Positions 48,791 through 57,032 of a DNA stretch of 64,000 nt are shown here, piece after piece (the first letter of the stretch is position 1; every line of letters begins with the position of its first letter). The DNA lies in the NCBI RefSeq assembly GCF_022698145.1, contig NZ_JALDAX010000005.1:62001-126000 (forward strand), written 5' to 3'. This stretch comes from Streptomyces spinosisporus. Lineage in GTDB: Bacteria; Actinomycetota; Actinomycetes; Streptomycetales; Streptomycetaceae. Position numbers and translations under genes: made by a program. The notes beneath the pieces were generated by a model. The model worked only from the letters and a program-made list of their open reading frames with translations. It did no database searches and was not told the origin of the DNA.

Positions 48791-50326
48791 CTAACCCCGC
48801 ACCTGGCCCAACCACTGCAGGGTGCGGCGGATTTCGGTTGCGAGTGGGTGGCCGGGGCCGCGCAGTCGTTCCACGTCCATGAGGAGCCGGGCGAGGGTGT
48901 CGTGGGCGGCGGGGCGGTCGCCGAGGGCGAGCAGGAGGTGGCCGATGCGGCGGCGGACGTCGTGGGAGAGCTCGGGGTCGCCGGCCACGTACTGGTTCTC
49001 GTAGTACGGCAGCAGCGCGCGGTACTCCGCGAGGGCCGCGGCCGGGTCGCCGAGCTGCTCCAGGCACTGGGCGGCCTCGTAGCGGAAGCGCAGCGACTGG
49101 GGGTCGGCGTGGCCGGCCTCGGCGGCGCGCTCGTCCGCGAGGCGGCGCAGTTCGGGCAGCGCGCGCCGGTACTGGCCGTCGTCCATGAGGGTCGCGGCGT
49201 ACTGCTTGCGCAGGGTGCGCACCACCGGGGAGTGCTCGCCGTGCTGTTCGGCTGCGGCGGGCAGGATCGCGCCGAGGATGTCGACGGCCTGGGTGATACG
49301 GCCCTCGCCGAGGAGGCGCTTGACCTCGTCGACGGCGCGCGCGACATCCGGCTTCTCGGCCTTCTCGACGCCCTGCGCGGCCGGGGCGGGCTGCGGCGCG
49401 GGCGTGCGGGCGCGGTCCGGCCAGGGGGCGTGCGGGCGCACGAAGGGGCGGGTGGGGTCGAGGGGGCCGCCGGTGGGCATGCCGCGCGCGGGCAGCAGCA
49501 GCGCCAGGTGCTCGTACACCTCCTGCGCGGAGGCCGGGCGGTGCTGCGGGTCCTTGGCGAGCAGGCGCAGCACGAGGGCTTCGAGGGCCTCCGGGACCTC
49601 GGGGCGGATGCGCCGCACGGGGACCGGCGGTTCGTACAGGTGCCGGTGCAGCACGCCGAGCGCGGTGGAGCCCGCGAACGGGACGTCGCCGCTGAGGAGT
49701 TCGTGGAGCAGCACCCCGAGCGCGTACAGGTCGGTGTACGGGCCGACCGCGCCGCCCATCGCCTGCTCGGGTGCCATGTACGCGGGCGAGCCGATGGGTG
49801 AGCCGGTGTGGGTCAGGCGCGTGGTGTCGGTGTCCATCACGGAGGCGACGCCGAGGTCGAGGACGGTGACCGTGCCGTCCTGCTTCACCATCACGTTCCG
49901 CGGCTTGAGGTCGCGGTGCACGATCGGCACCGCGTGCACCGCGCTCAGCACGGCGCACAGCTGCGCGGCGACCGCGACCGCCCACTGCCAGGGGTAGGGG
50001 TCGTGCTCGGCGAGATGGTCGGAGAGGTCGGCGCCGTCGACGTACTGCATGACGAGGAACAGCTCCTCGCCCTCGCTGCCCGCGTCGTGCACCGTGACCA
50101 GCCCGGGGTGGTCGACCTGCGCGGTCACCCGGCACTCGCGCACGAACCGGCGGCGCAGCTCGTCGGCCTCCTGCCCGGCCACCTTGTCGGGGCGTAGCAG
50201 CTTCACCGCCACGCGCCGGTCGAGCCGCTTGTCGTACGCCGTCCAGACCTGTCCCATGCCGCCCTGGCCGATGAGCGTGGACAGCTCGTAGCGGCCGGCG
50301 ACGACACGTCCTGCCGCCACGGTCAC
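48791..50326 (-). CDS. Ser/Thr protein kinase with C-terminal TPR-like repeats
   Basis: A 511-residue Hanks-type kinase. GQGGMGQVW (P-loop), VAVKLL (ATP Lys), catalytic loop HRDLKPRNVMV, DLG in place of DFG, and the APEQ activation end. The kinase domain spans ~14-275. A Pro-rich linker leads to ~190 helical residues with TPR-like repeats (YRRALPELRRLADERAAEAG, DPAAALAEYRALLPYYENQY). There is no transmembrane helix, unlike PknB. GTG 50326 overlaps the upstream membrane-protein stop (GTGA), so the two products may work together. Confidence 0.92.
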   Translation of the reverse strand: MTVAAGRVVAGRYELSTLIGQGGMGQVWTAYDKRLDRRVAVKLLRPDKVAGQEADELRRRFVRECRVTAQVDHPGLVTVHDAGSEGEELFLVMQYVDGADLSDHLAEHDPYPWQWAVAVAAQLCAVLSAVHAVPIVHRDLKPRNVMVKQDGTVTVLDLGVASVMDTDTTRLTHTGSPIGSPAYMAPEQAMGGAVGPYTDLYALGVLLHELLSGDVPFAGSTALGVLHRHLYEPPVPVRRIRPEVPEALEALVLRLLAKDPQHRPASAQEVYEHLALLLPARGMPTGGPLDPTRPFVRPHAPWPDRARTPAPQPAPAAQGVEKAEKPDVARAVDEVKRLLGEGRITQAVDILGAILPAAAEQHGEHSPVVRTLRKQYAATLMDDGQYRRALPELRRLADERAAEAGHADPQSLRFRYEAAQCLEQLGDPAAALAEYRALLPYYENQYVAGDPELSHDVRRRIGHLLLALGDRPAAHDTLARLLMDVERLRGPGHPLATEIRRTLQWLGQVRG

Positions 50327-50922
50327 CTTCCGCCCTCGTGGTTGCCGTCGGTGTGGCCCGGGTGCTGGCGCAGATAGTCGCTGAGCTCGTCGAGTTCGGC
50401 GCGCACCTGGTCGATGCGGGCGGGCGCGGGGCGCTGCGGCGGGGGCGGCACGGGCGTGGAGGTGGCGGGCGCGGGCATGGGCATCACCGGGGGCTGCGGG
50501 TGGGTCGCGGCGTACGGCGACGGGGGCTGCGGGTAGCCGTAGACCGGGCCGTGGGCCGGGGGCAGCGGGTGGCCCGTGGGGTGGGGCCGGTAGTGGCTGA
50601 TGTCCGCGTACAGGAAGTAGCCGGTGCAGGCGGCGGCGTTGAGGAGCAGGATGCTCATCCCTATGTTGCCGTTGACCGTGCTGAAGTCGTCGGTGTTGTC
50701 GGTGGCGAGGAATCCGAAGCTGACGCCGAGGACCGCGAGCGAGCCGCCGAAGATCCACCAGTCGGAGCCCTTGCGGGTCACGATCGCGGCGCGCAGCGTC
50801 GCCACCCAGGCCAGGAAGCCGATGCTGAGGATCGGCAGCGCCGCGAAGATCACGCGCAGCAGGACCAACACCCCTGTCGAGGGTCGACGCGGCGGGGGCG
50901 GGGCGTAGCCGTGGCCCTGCAT
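50323..50922 (-). CDS. Membrane protein coupled to the Ser/Thr kinase
   Basis: A 199-residue protein with three to four hydrophobic helices in the N-terminal half (VLVLLRVIFAALPILSIGFL, WWIFGGSLAVLGVSFGFLA, IGMSILLLNAAACTGYFLYA). A long cytoplasmic Pro-rich tail follows, ending in a short helix (DQVRAELDELSDYLRQHPGH). The function is unknown. It overlaps the kinase gene by 4 nt (GTGA). A soluble TPR kinase encoded with a Pro-tailed membrane protein suggests the latter recruits or is a substrate of the kinase; this is inference. Confidence 0.8.
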   Translation of the reverse strand: MQGHGYAPPPPRRPSTGVLVLLRVIFAALPILSIGFLAWVATLRAAIVTRKGSDWWIFGGSLAVLGVSFGFLATDNTDDFSTVNGNIGMSILLLNAAACTGYFLYADISHYRPHPTGHPLPPAHGPVYGYPQPPSPYAATHPQPPVMPMPAPATSTPVPPPPQRPAPARIDQVRAELDELSDYLRQHPGHTDGNHEGGR

Positions 50923-51023
50923 GGCTGCTCCTGGAGACCTGATGGGACGAACGTGATGCCGAGTCCGAGCGTATAGGCCGACAAGGACAACGGGTCACGG
51001 GTTGTACCGAACCGTTGTCCTGA

Positions 51024-53219
51024 TCAGCCCGGTGCCACCGTCCCGTCGGTCAGTCCGTCGTACATTCCGCGCACGAGTTGCTCCCCGAGCCGCCCCACGT
51101 GCCGCAGCGCGCGCTCGAAGTCGTCGAGGGCGCGGAAGCGGGCGCCGTAGCGCCGCTGTTCGTCCAGGGGGAGCCGCGGGAGCTGCAGGCGGCGCACGTC
51201 GAGGCGGGTGGCCGTGGACGCATAGCTGCTGGCCTGACGGTTGTTGGCGGTGCCGCGCAGGAAGCCGGCGAGGAACCAGGGGTCGAGGGCTGCGGGGTCG
51301 GGGCGCAGCAGGACGAGGTTGCGTCCCAGGGCGGCGCCCGCGGTCGCGTCGTCGATCACGCGCGCCACCGAGCCGCCGCCGAGCACCGGCACGACGATGT
51401 CGCCGGGTGCGGTCAGCACGGCCTCTTCGTCGCTCTCGGGCAGGGTGCCGGAGGGCGCGGTGCCGGCGAGGACGTCGTGGTCGGTGAGGACGGGCACGCG
51501 CGCGTGGCCGCCGTTTCCGCCGGTGCGCAGCACCAGGGCGCCGCCGCGCGCGAGTTCGCCCACCGTGGTCAGCGGCCAGCGCGCGGGCCGGTCGGCCTCC
51601 ACGGGCGGCGGGGTGAGGTCGGCGGTCAGCCGCAGGGTCTCGCCGAGGCGTTCGCGTACGTCGGTGAGCGCGCCCGCGCCGTCGGCCGCCGCCGGGGGCG
51701 GCAGATGCCGGGCCGGGGCGAGGTCGACGTCGTCGTCGAGGAGGTCGATGACGGGCACGGAGCGGGCCAGGCCCGGGCGTTCCTCGAAGGTGCCCCCGCG
51801 CGTGGGGGGCCGGTCCCAGGCCTGCCAGGCGTCCAGGACGCTCTCCCGCACGGCCCGCCAGTCGGGCCCGCCGCGCCCCTCGGTGGCGTACTGCCCGGTG
51901 TCCACGAGCAGCAACTCCGGCTGCACGGGCGCCTGGTCGGGCCGGCGCAGCACCCACAGGTGGAGCGGGATGTTGTACGGCGGTGCCGCGCCGACGGGCA
52001 GGGCCACGACGGCTCGCAGCGCGCCGCGGCGCAGCAGGTCGGCGCGGATGCGGCGGCCCGAGCGCCGGGAGGCGGCGGCGGGCGGCATCAGCAGGACGGC
52101 GCTGCCGCCGTCCTTGAGGCGGGCGAGCGCGTGCTGCACCCAGGCCAGCTCGGACTCGTTGCGGGCGGGGAAGCCGTACTCCCAGCGGGGGTCGTAGGCG
52201 AGTTCGTCGTGACCCCAGTTGCGTTCGTTGAACGGCGGGTGGCACAGGACGGCGTCGGAGCGCAGCCCGGGGTGTGCGTCGGCGCGCAGGGTGTCGCCCG
52301 CGGCGGCGTGCACGGCGGCCGGGGTGTGCAGGGCGAGCCGGAGCGCGGTGAGCGCCGCGAGGTCGGGGGCGCTGTCCTGGGCGTACAGCTCCTGGTCGGG
52401 GCGGGGCGCGACGGCGCGCAGCAGGGCGCCGGTGCCGCAGGCGGGGTCCAAGAGGGTGCGCGCGGGGCCGGCGAGGTCGGCCATGAGCCCGGCGAGTTCG
52501 GCGGGGGTGAGCGTGTACTGGCGCGGGTTGGCGTCGAGATGCCGGCCGAGCAGGAACTCGAAGGCCTGCCGGGCGCCCGTCTCGGCGGCGAGTTCGGCGG
52601 CGCCGCGCAGCAGGGGTGCGGAGGGCAGGAGTTGGGGGCTCGCGGGGGCGTGAACGGCGGGCGGAGTGTTCACAGCGGGCCCGGCTGCCACGGACGCGGT
52701 GTTCACAGCGGGCCCCGGCGCCACGGATGCGGTGTTCACAGCGGGCCCCGGCGCCACGGACGCGGGCCCCCTGCCGGCAGCCGGCACCCCTCCGGCCGCC
52801 CTCCCCTTCCCGGCTGCCGGCATCGCCCCGAACCGCGGCGTCAGCACCTCGTCCAGGGCCTGCGGCAGCATCGCGGCCAGCCGTTCGTCCGACCCCGCGC
52901 TCACCTCCAGCCACACGGTGGGGCGGGCGTGGATGAGCAGCAGGACGCAGCCGGCGTGCGTGAGCGCGGTGACGGGGCCCTCGGGGTGTCCGGCGAGCTG
53001 TTGCCAGACCCGTTCGCGCAGCGGGACCTCGGCGAGTTTTCCCTGGTCGCGCAGCCAGGCCTCGACCTCGGCGAGCGCGAAGGACGGGCTGGTCTCGGTG
53101 CCGCCGACCGGTTTGGGGAAGTCGGCGTGGCGGCGGCGCCAGTTGCTGACGGCGGCGCGGCCGACCCCGGCGAGCCGCGCGATCCCCGCGGCGGTCACCT
53201 CTGTCGCGTTGTCCTGCAC
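51024..53219 (-). CDS. HTH - N6-adenine methylase-like - specificity-domain fusion protein
   Basis: A 731-residue protein. Residues ~8-50 form a helix-turn-helix (AAGIARLAGVGRAAVSNWRR). Residues ~190-470 resemble the HsdM/N6-methylase core: TLLDPACGTGALLRAVAP (SAM motif I) and CHPPFNERNWG at motif IV, where NPPF/DPPF is usual. Residues ~530-731 look like an HsdS target-recognition half (WPLTTVGELARGGALVLRTG, LRRLQLPRLPLDEQRR-like, written approximately). No restriction gene is adjacent. It is either an orphan methyltransferase or, given His at motif IV, a DNA-binding relic. GTG 53219 has GGGGAG 6 nt upstream. A 33-bp repeat lies in the interdomain linker. Confidence 0.83.
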   Translation of the reverse strand: MQDNATEVTAAGIARLAGVGRAAVSNWRRRHADFPKPVGGTETSPSFALAEVEAWLRDQGKLAEVPLRERVWQQLAGHPEGPVTALTHAGCVLLLIHARPTVWLEVSAGSDERLAAMLPQALDEVLTPRFGAMPAAGKGRAAGGVPAAGRGPASVAPGPAVNTASVAPGPAVNTASVAAGPAVNTPPAVHAPASPQLLPSAPLLRGAAELAAETGARQAFEFLLGRHLDANPRQYTLTPAELAGLMADLAGPARTLLDPACGTGALLRAVAPRPDQELYAQDSAPDLAALTALRLALHTPAAVHAAAGDTLRADAHPGLRSDAVLCHPPFNERNWGHDELAYDPRWEYGFPARNESELAWVQHALARLKDGGSAVLLMPPAAASRRSGRRIRADLLRRGALRAVVALPVGAAPPYNIPLHLWVLRRPDQAPVQPELLLVDTGQYATEGRGGPDWRAVRESVLDAWQAWDRPPTRGGTFEERPGLARSVPVIDLLDDDVDLAPARHLPPPAAADGAGALTDVRERLGETLRLTADLTPPPVEADRPARWPLTTVGELARGGALVLRTGGNGGHARVPVLTDHDVLAGTAPSGTLPESDEEAVLTAPGDIVVPVLGGGSVARVIDDATAGAALGRNLVLLRPDPAALDPWFLAGFLRGTANNRQASSYASTATRLDVRRLQLPRLPLDEQRRYGARFRALDDFERALRHVGRLGEQLVRGMYDGLTDGTVAPG
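52668..52768. repeat. 33-bp in-frame triplicate repeat in the methylase-like gene
   Basis: Three near-identical 33-bp units, starting GTGTTCACAGCGGGCC, encode ASVAPGPAVNT three times in the linker between the N-terminal region and the methylase core. Confidence 0.9.
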
Positions 53220-53413
53220 CGGCGGCTCCCCTCGTCGTCCCCACCGTGTGTGGGGCGAGCATACCGACGCACGCAAGATCTACGGATTCACGGCCGTGTA
53301 CTTACTGCCATCCATGAATCGTGTTGACTCGGTTCACAAGCTCTGCTCTTATTGACCCAGCGAACGAGCGGCTGCCGAAGGGCGGCGGCCGCGGTTCAAG
53401 GGGGGTACACACC

Positions 53414-54100
53414 ATGGGTATGAAGGGCAAGATCGCGCTGGGCGCCGTCGTGGGGGTCGCCGTCATCGCTGTCGTGTCGACGAACAGCGGCAGCGGTACG
53501 AGCGACGGCGGCTCCGACTCCGGATCCGGCACCGGCAAGGGCTCCTCGGCGTCCGCCCCGCACGGCTCTGGCGGCAGCAAGGCGGCCGCCACCGAGAAGA
53601 AGGCCGCGTTCGCCGGCGACGGCGACTTCCGGGTCGGCTCGGACATCAAACCCGGCACCTACCGCACCACCGGCAACTCCGACGGCATGTGCTACTGGGA
53701 GCGCGCCAGGGACGCCAAGGGCGAGATGGACTCGATCATCGCCAACGACAATGTGAGCGGCACCAGTTACGTCACCGTCAAGGCCACCGACCGGCTCTTC
53801 AAGTCCCACGGCTGCAAGGACTGGGAGGCCGTCGACGCCAAGGCCAAGGGCACGCCCGCGCCCCGGATGAAGGGCGACGGCGGCATGTTCAGGGTCGGCG
53901 CGGACATCAAACCCGGCACCTACCGCTCCACGGGCAACGGCGACGGCACCTGCTACTGGGAGCGGGCCAAGGACGCCGGCCACACGCTCGGCTCGATCAT
54001 CGCGAACAACAACGTGACCGGCACGGCCGTCGTCACGATCAGCTCCTCGGACGGCTACTTCAAGACGACCGGCTGCCAGGACTGGAAGAAGACCGGCTGA
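53414..54100 (+). CDS. Secreted protein with duplicated ~65-residue Cys-containing domain
   Basis: A 228-residue protein. One N-terminal hydrophobic helix (IALGAVVGVAVIAVV), a Gly/Ser linker, then two copies of a domain of the pattern FRVGSDIKPGTYRTTGNSDG, CYWERARDA, IIANDNVSGT and CKDW; the second reads FRVGADIKPGTYRSTGNGDG. Each has two cysteines, probably disulfide-bonded outside the cell. Such domains are common in actinobacterial secreted proteins of unknown function. ATG 53414 is preceded by a run of Gs acting as ribosome site. The lipoprotein gene follows 46 bp on. Confidence 0.83.
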   Translation: MGMKGKIALGAVVGVAVIAVVSTNSGSGTSDGGSDSGSGTGKGSSASAPHGSGGSKAAATEKKAAFAGDGDFRVGSDIKPGTYRTTGNSDGMCYWERARDAKGEMDSIIANDNVSGTSYVTVKATDRLFKSHGCKDWEAVDAKAKGTPAPRMKGDGGMFRVGADIKPGTYRSTGNGDGTCYWERAKDAGHTLGSIIANNNVTGTAVVTISSSDGYFKTTGCQDWKKTG

Positions 54101-54146
54101 CCACGGCCGGCACCACCACACTCACCTCCACCATCGAGGAATTCCC

Positions 54147-54962
54147 ATGCGTCGCACCGCACTTGCCGCCGTCTGCCTGCTGGCCGCGGCCACCACCGGA
54201 CTCGTCGGCTGCCAGTCCGGCAAGGACACGGCCGATGACACGGCCGACGGCAAGGCGTCCGCCACGGCCGCCGCGAGCAAGACGAAGGACCCCTTCGCGG
54301 GTCTGAGCGCCGACGAGATCGGCGACCGGGCCATGAAGGCCACCACCGAAGCCTCCTCGCTCCGGATGAAGGGCACCATCCAGGACGACGCGAGCGACGG
54401 CACGATCCGGATCGACATGGCCCTGGACAAGAAGAACGAGTGCGCCGGCACGCTCGGCATGGGCGCTCAGGGCAAGGCCGACCTGATCAAGACCGGCGAC
54501 ACCGTCTACATGAAGTACGACGAGGCCTTCCTGCGCGAGCAGAGCAAGGGCGAGGCGAAGGCGGACGTCGACGCGGCCGTCGACATGCTGGCCGGTAAGT
54601 GGACCAAGATGTCCGCCAAGGGCTCGGACGCCAAGGACATCGCGAGCTTCTGCGACCTCGACACGGTGCTCGGGGGCGCCGAGGACGTCGGCTCGGGCGG
54701 CTCCTCGGGGAGCGCGGAGGACCCCACCGCGACCCGGGCCGGCACGGCGAAGGTCGACGGCAGGGAGGCGGCCGTCCTGAAGGTGAAGGACGGCAAGGAG
54801 CGCTACACGCTGTACGTCGCCACCGAGGGCAAGCCGTATCTGCTGCGCCTGGACAGCACCGCGAAGGACCCGGGCTCGATCACCTTCGGCGACTTCGACG
54901 AGCCGGTCCCGGCGCAGAAGCCCGCCGGGAAGATCCTGGACCTGGACGCGCTGGGCGGCTGA
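54147..54962 (+). CDS. LppX/LprG-like lipoprotein
   Basis: A 271-residue lipoprotein. The signal MRRTALAAVCLLAAATTGLV ends in lipobox LVGC. The mature part has ADEIGDRAMKATTEASSLRM and TIRIDMALDKKNECAGTLGM, then DTVYMKYDEAFLRE, and near the end REAAVLKVKDGKERYTLYVA, similar to the LppX_LprAFG fold and DUF-type streptomycete homologues that bind lipids. Function not shown. ATG 54147 follows GAGGAA. It is probably co-transcribed with the preceding gene. Confidence 0.82.
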   Translation: MRRTALAAVCLLAAATTGLVGCQSGKDTADDTADGKASATAAASKTKDPFAGLSADEIGDRAMKATTEASSLRMKGTIQDDASDGTIRIDMALDKKNECAGTLGMGAQGKADLIKTGDTVYMKYDEAFLREQSKGEAKADVDAAVDMLAGKWTKMSAKGSDAKDIASFCDLDTVLGGAEDVGSGGSSGSAEDPTATRAGTAKVDGREAAVLKVKDGKERYTLYVATEGKPYLLRLDSTAKDPGSITFGDFDEPVPAQKPAGKILDLDALGG

Positions 54963-54969
54963 CGCGCCC

Positions 54970-55030
54970 GCGCCCCTGCAAAGGACGTGCCGTCTCGCAG
55001 GACGTGCCGTCTCGCAGGGCGTGCCACCCC
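54970..55030. repeat. Short tandem repeat after the lipoprotein gene
   Basis: GGACGTGCCGTCTCGCA twice, then two related GGGCGTGCC units, fill the 68-bp gap between convergent genes. Confidence 0.75.
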
Positions 55031-55774
55031 TCAAAGGGCGTGCCGCATCCACACGTTGGGCTCGACGTACACCGCGTAGTCCCGCTCCGGCTCGCAGCGC
55101 ACCGGCACCAGGGCGCCGGGCACCTCGACATCCCCCCGGGTGTCGAAGGGCAGCCCCGTCCAGGCGCGCCACTGCGCGAGCGAGCCGGAGACGGTCATGG
55201 AGGCGGTGGCCACGCGCTCGACGGTGGCGCCCGCGCGCACGTGCACCCGCAGCCAGGGGTCGTGCGGCAGCCCGTCGGCGCGCACCCGGCGGACGTACTC
55301 CTCGATGGGGGTGCGCGGTTCCAGGTGCTTGGCGCTCGGGCGGACCGGGGCGACGACCTCACGGAAGCCGAGGGAGCGGGCGTTGTCGCGCAGCGCGGAG
55401 AGCATCCGGGCGGACAGCCCGCGGCCCTGGACCTCGGGGGCGACGACGATCGCGATGGCGCTGACGGTGTCGGGGCGCACCCCGAGGCGCAGATCCTCGA
55501 AGGCCCAGACGAGCACCTGGTCCCAGCCCCGGGCGGGCAGTTCGCCGCGGCCCTCGGCGGCCAGCGCGAAGGGCACGCTGTAGGCGTGGGCGACGACCAC
55601 GTCCTGCTCGTCCTCGGCGAACAGGACGTACTGCGGGAGTTCGGCGGCGATCCGGCCGTAGTGGGCGTCGCCCACCAGGTCCTGGGTCACGAACTCCGGC
55701 CAGCTGTTCGCCATGTGGACGACGGGCCCGGTCATCTCGGGACGCTCGGCGAGGCTCGACACCTTCAGCTCCAT
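55031..55774 (-). CDS. GNAT-family acetyltransferase
   Basis: A 247-residue GNAT protein. The acetyl-CoA pyrophosphate-binding motif is APEVQGRGLSARMLSALRDN, with the preceding strand VSAIAIVV. The N-terminal part (VHMANSWPEFVTQDLVGDAH) is specific to a streptomycete subfamily. The C-terminal ~80 residues (WLRVHVRAGATVERVATASM) form an extra domain. The substrate is unknown. ATG 55774 follows GGTGG. Confidence 0.85.
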   Translation of the reverse strand: MELKVSSLAERPEMTGPVVHMANSWPEFVTQDLVGDAHYGRIAAELPQYVLFAEDEQDVVVAHAYSVPFALAAEGRGELPARGWDQVLVWAFEDLRLGVRPDTVSAIAIVVAPEVQGRGLSARMLSALRDNARSLGFREVVAPVRPSAKHLEPRTPIEEYVRRVRADGLPHDPWLRVHVRAGATVERVATASMTVSGSLAQWRAWTGLPFDTRGDVEVPGALVPVRCEPERDYAVYVEPNVWMRHAL

Positions 55775-55847
55775 GCGGCCACCGTAGGCGGGCGGCGCAC
55801 GGCCGCACACCGTTTTCCCGCCGCTCCGCACACAGAAGTGCCGCGGT

Positions 55848-56573
55848 TCAGTCCGCGTGGAAGCGGGAGGGCGCCTTCGTCGGGTTGCCGCCGGAGGGCA
55901 GCTTCTGTCCCGGGCAGCTCCTGAGGACCTTCTCCATCGCCGCCTTCTCCGCGGCGGTCACCCACAGCCCGTACTTCTTCTTCACGGCGACCTGCGCGGA
56001 GACATAGGTGCACCGGAAGGCCTTGTTGGGCGGCAGCCAGGTCGCGGTGTCGCCGTCGCCCTTGGAGCGGTTGGTGCTCGCGTCGACGCTGAGCAGGTTG
56101 AGCGGGTCGTTGGCGAGGGCTATGCGCTTGCTCGCGTCCCAGTACTTCGCGCCCTTCTGCCAGGCGTCGGAGAGGGCGACCATGTGGTCGATGTCGACCT
56201 GGCTGCGGCCGCGCCGGTAGGTGACCTTCTTGCCCGAGTACGGGTCCGACTCCAGGACGCCGTAGGAGACCTTGCAGGTCCCGCCGGTGAACTTCACGTC
56301 CGCGAGGTCCCGTTTGAGGATGTCGTCGCGGGTGTCGCAGCTGTTGGAGTCGGTGTCCGCCCAGGCGGTGCCGAACCGGTCGCGGGCGTACCCCGTCTTC
56401 GGCGCCCGCCCCTTCACGGTCAGCGACTCGGCCGCGGAGAGCGCGGCACCCCCGCCCCCGCCCTTGCCGGTCTGCTCGGGCCCGCCGGAGCCCGTCGTCG
56501 TCTCCGCCTTGCATCCGGTCACCGCGAACACCAGCGCGACGGCTGCCGCGGCCCCGCCCCTCAGACGCCTCAC
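55848..56573 (-). CDS. Secreted HNH nuclease lipoprotein (DUF1524/GmrSD-C-like)
   Basis: A 241-residue lipoprotein. Signal RRLRGGAAAAVALVFAVTG with lipobox VTGC. The nuclease region has NSCDTRDDILKRDL, DPYSGKKVTYRRG, the HNH core DIDHMVALSDAWQKGAKYWD and LLSVDASTNRSKGD with Asn and Lys/Asp ligands. It matches extracellular HNH nucleases that degrade DNA outside the cell. GTG 56573 follows GGGAGG at 7 nt. It is divergent from the small protein at 56760. Confidence 0.9.
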   Translation of the reverse strand: MRRLRGGAAAAVALVFAVTGCKAETTTGSGGPEQTGKGGGGGAALSAAESLTVKGRAPKTGYARDRFGTAWADTDSNSCDTRDDILKRDLADVKFTGGTCKVSYGVLESDPYSGKKVTYRRGRSQVDIDHMVALSDAWQKGAKYWDASKRIALANDPLNLLSVDASTNRSKGDGDTATWLPPNKAFRCTYVSAQVAVKKKYGLWVTAAEKAAMEKVLRSCPGQKLPSGGNPTKAPSRFHAD

Positions 56574-56759
56574 GGCGCGCCCTCCCCTGCCACCCGGATC
56601 CGCCCCCGCTGGGCGTCTTCCCTGTGTACGACTCGCGCACACGGTAGCGACAGGGCGCACGGAGGCATGCACGAGGTCCAGACCACTTCGGGCTTAAGTG
56701 GTCGATCCGTGCAATTCGGTCGTACTGTCGATGGTGAGCGACTCCGGAAGGAGCTCTGA

Positions 56760-56945
56760 ATGGGCATCTTCGACAGGTTCAAGAGCAACCGCCAGCTGCA
56801 GGACAAGGCGAAGCAGGCCTCCGACATGGCGGAGAAGAAGGTCAACGAGAGGACCGGCAACAAGTACGAGAGCCAGGTCGACGACGCACAGCAGAAGATC
56901 GAGGGCCGGATGGGTATGAACCGGGATAATCCGGACCAACCCTAG
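56760..56945 (+). CDS. MT0933/Rv0909-like antitoxin-family small protein
   Basis: A 61-residue charged protein, MGIFDRFKSNRQLQDKAKQA, with ERTGNKYESQVDDAQQKIEG, matching the MT0933-like antitoxin family. No toxin gene lies downstream, only mfd on the other strand, so it is an orphan. ATG 56760 follows AAGGAG. It is divergent from the secreted nuclease. The family name does not prove an antitoxin role here. Confidence 0.8.
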   Translation: MGIFDRFKSNRQLQDKAKQASDMAEKKVNERTGNKYESQVDDAQQKIEGRMGMNRDNPDQP

Positions 56946-56972
56946 GACGGCGGCGATCAGAGAACGGCAGCG

Positions 56973-57015
56973 AAAGGCCGTCCGAGCGGAGCACGTGCTC
57001 GCGCGGACGGCCTTT
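56973..57015. terminator. Bidirectional terminator between small protein and mfd
   Basis: AAAGGCCGTCCG (56973-56984) and CGGACGGCCTTT (57004-57015) pair perfectly; the loop contains GAGCACGTGCTC, itself a palindrome. A and T tails suit both directions. Confidence 0.9.
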
Positions 57016-57032
57016 CGCACGGGCCGTGCTGT

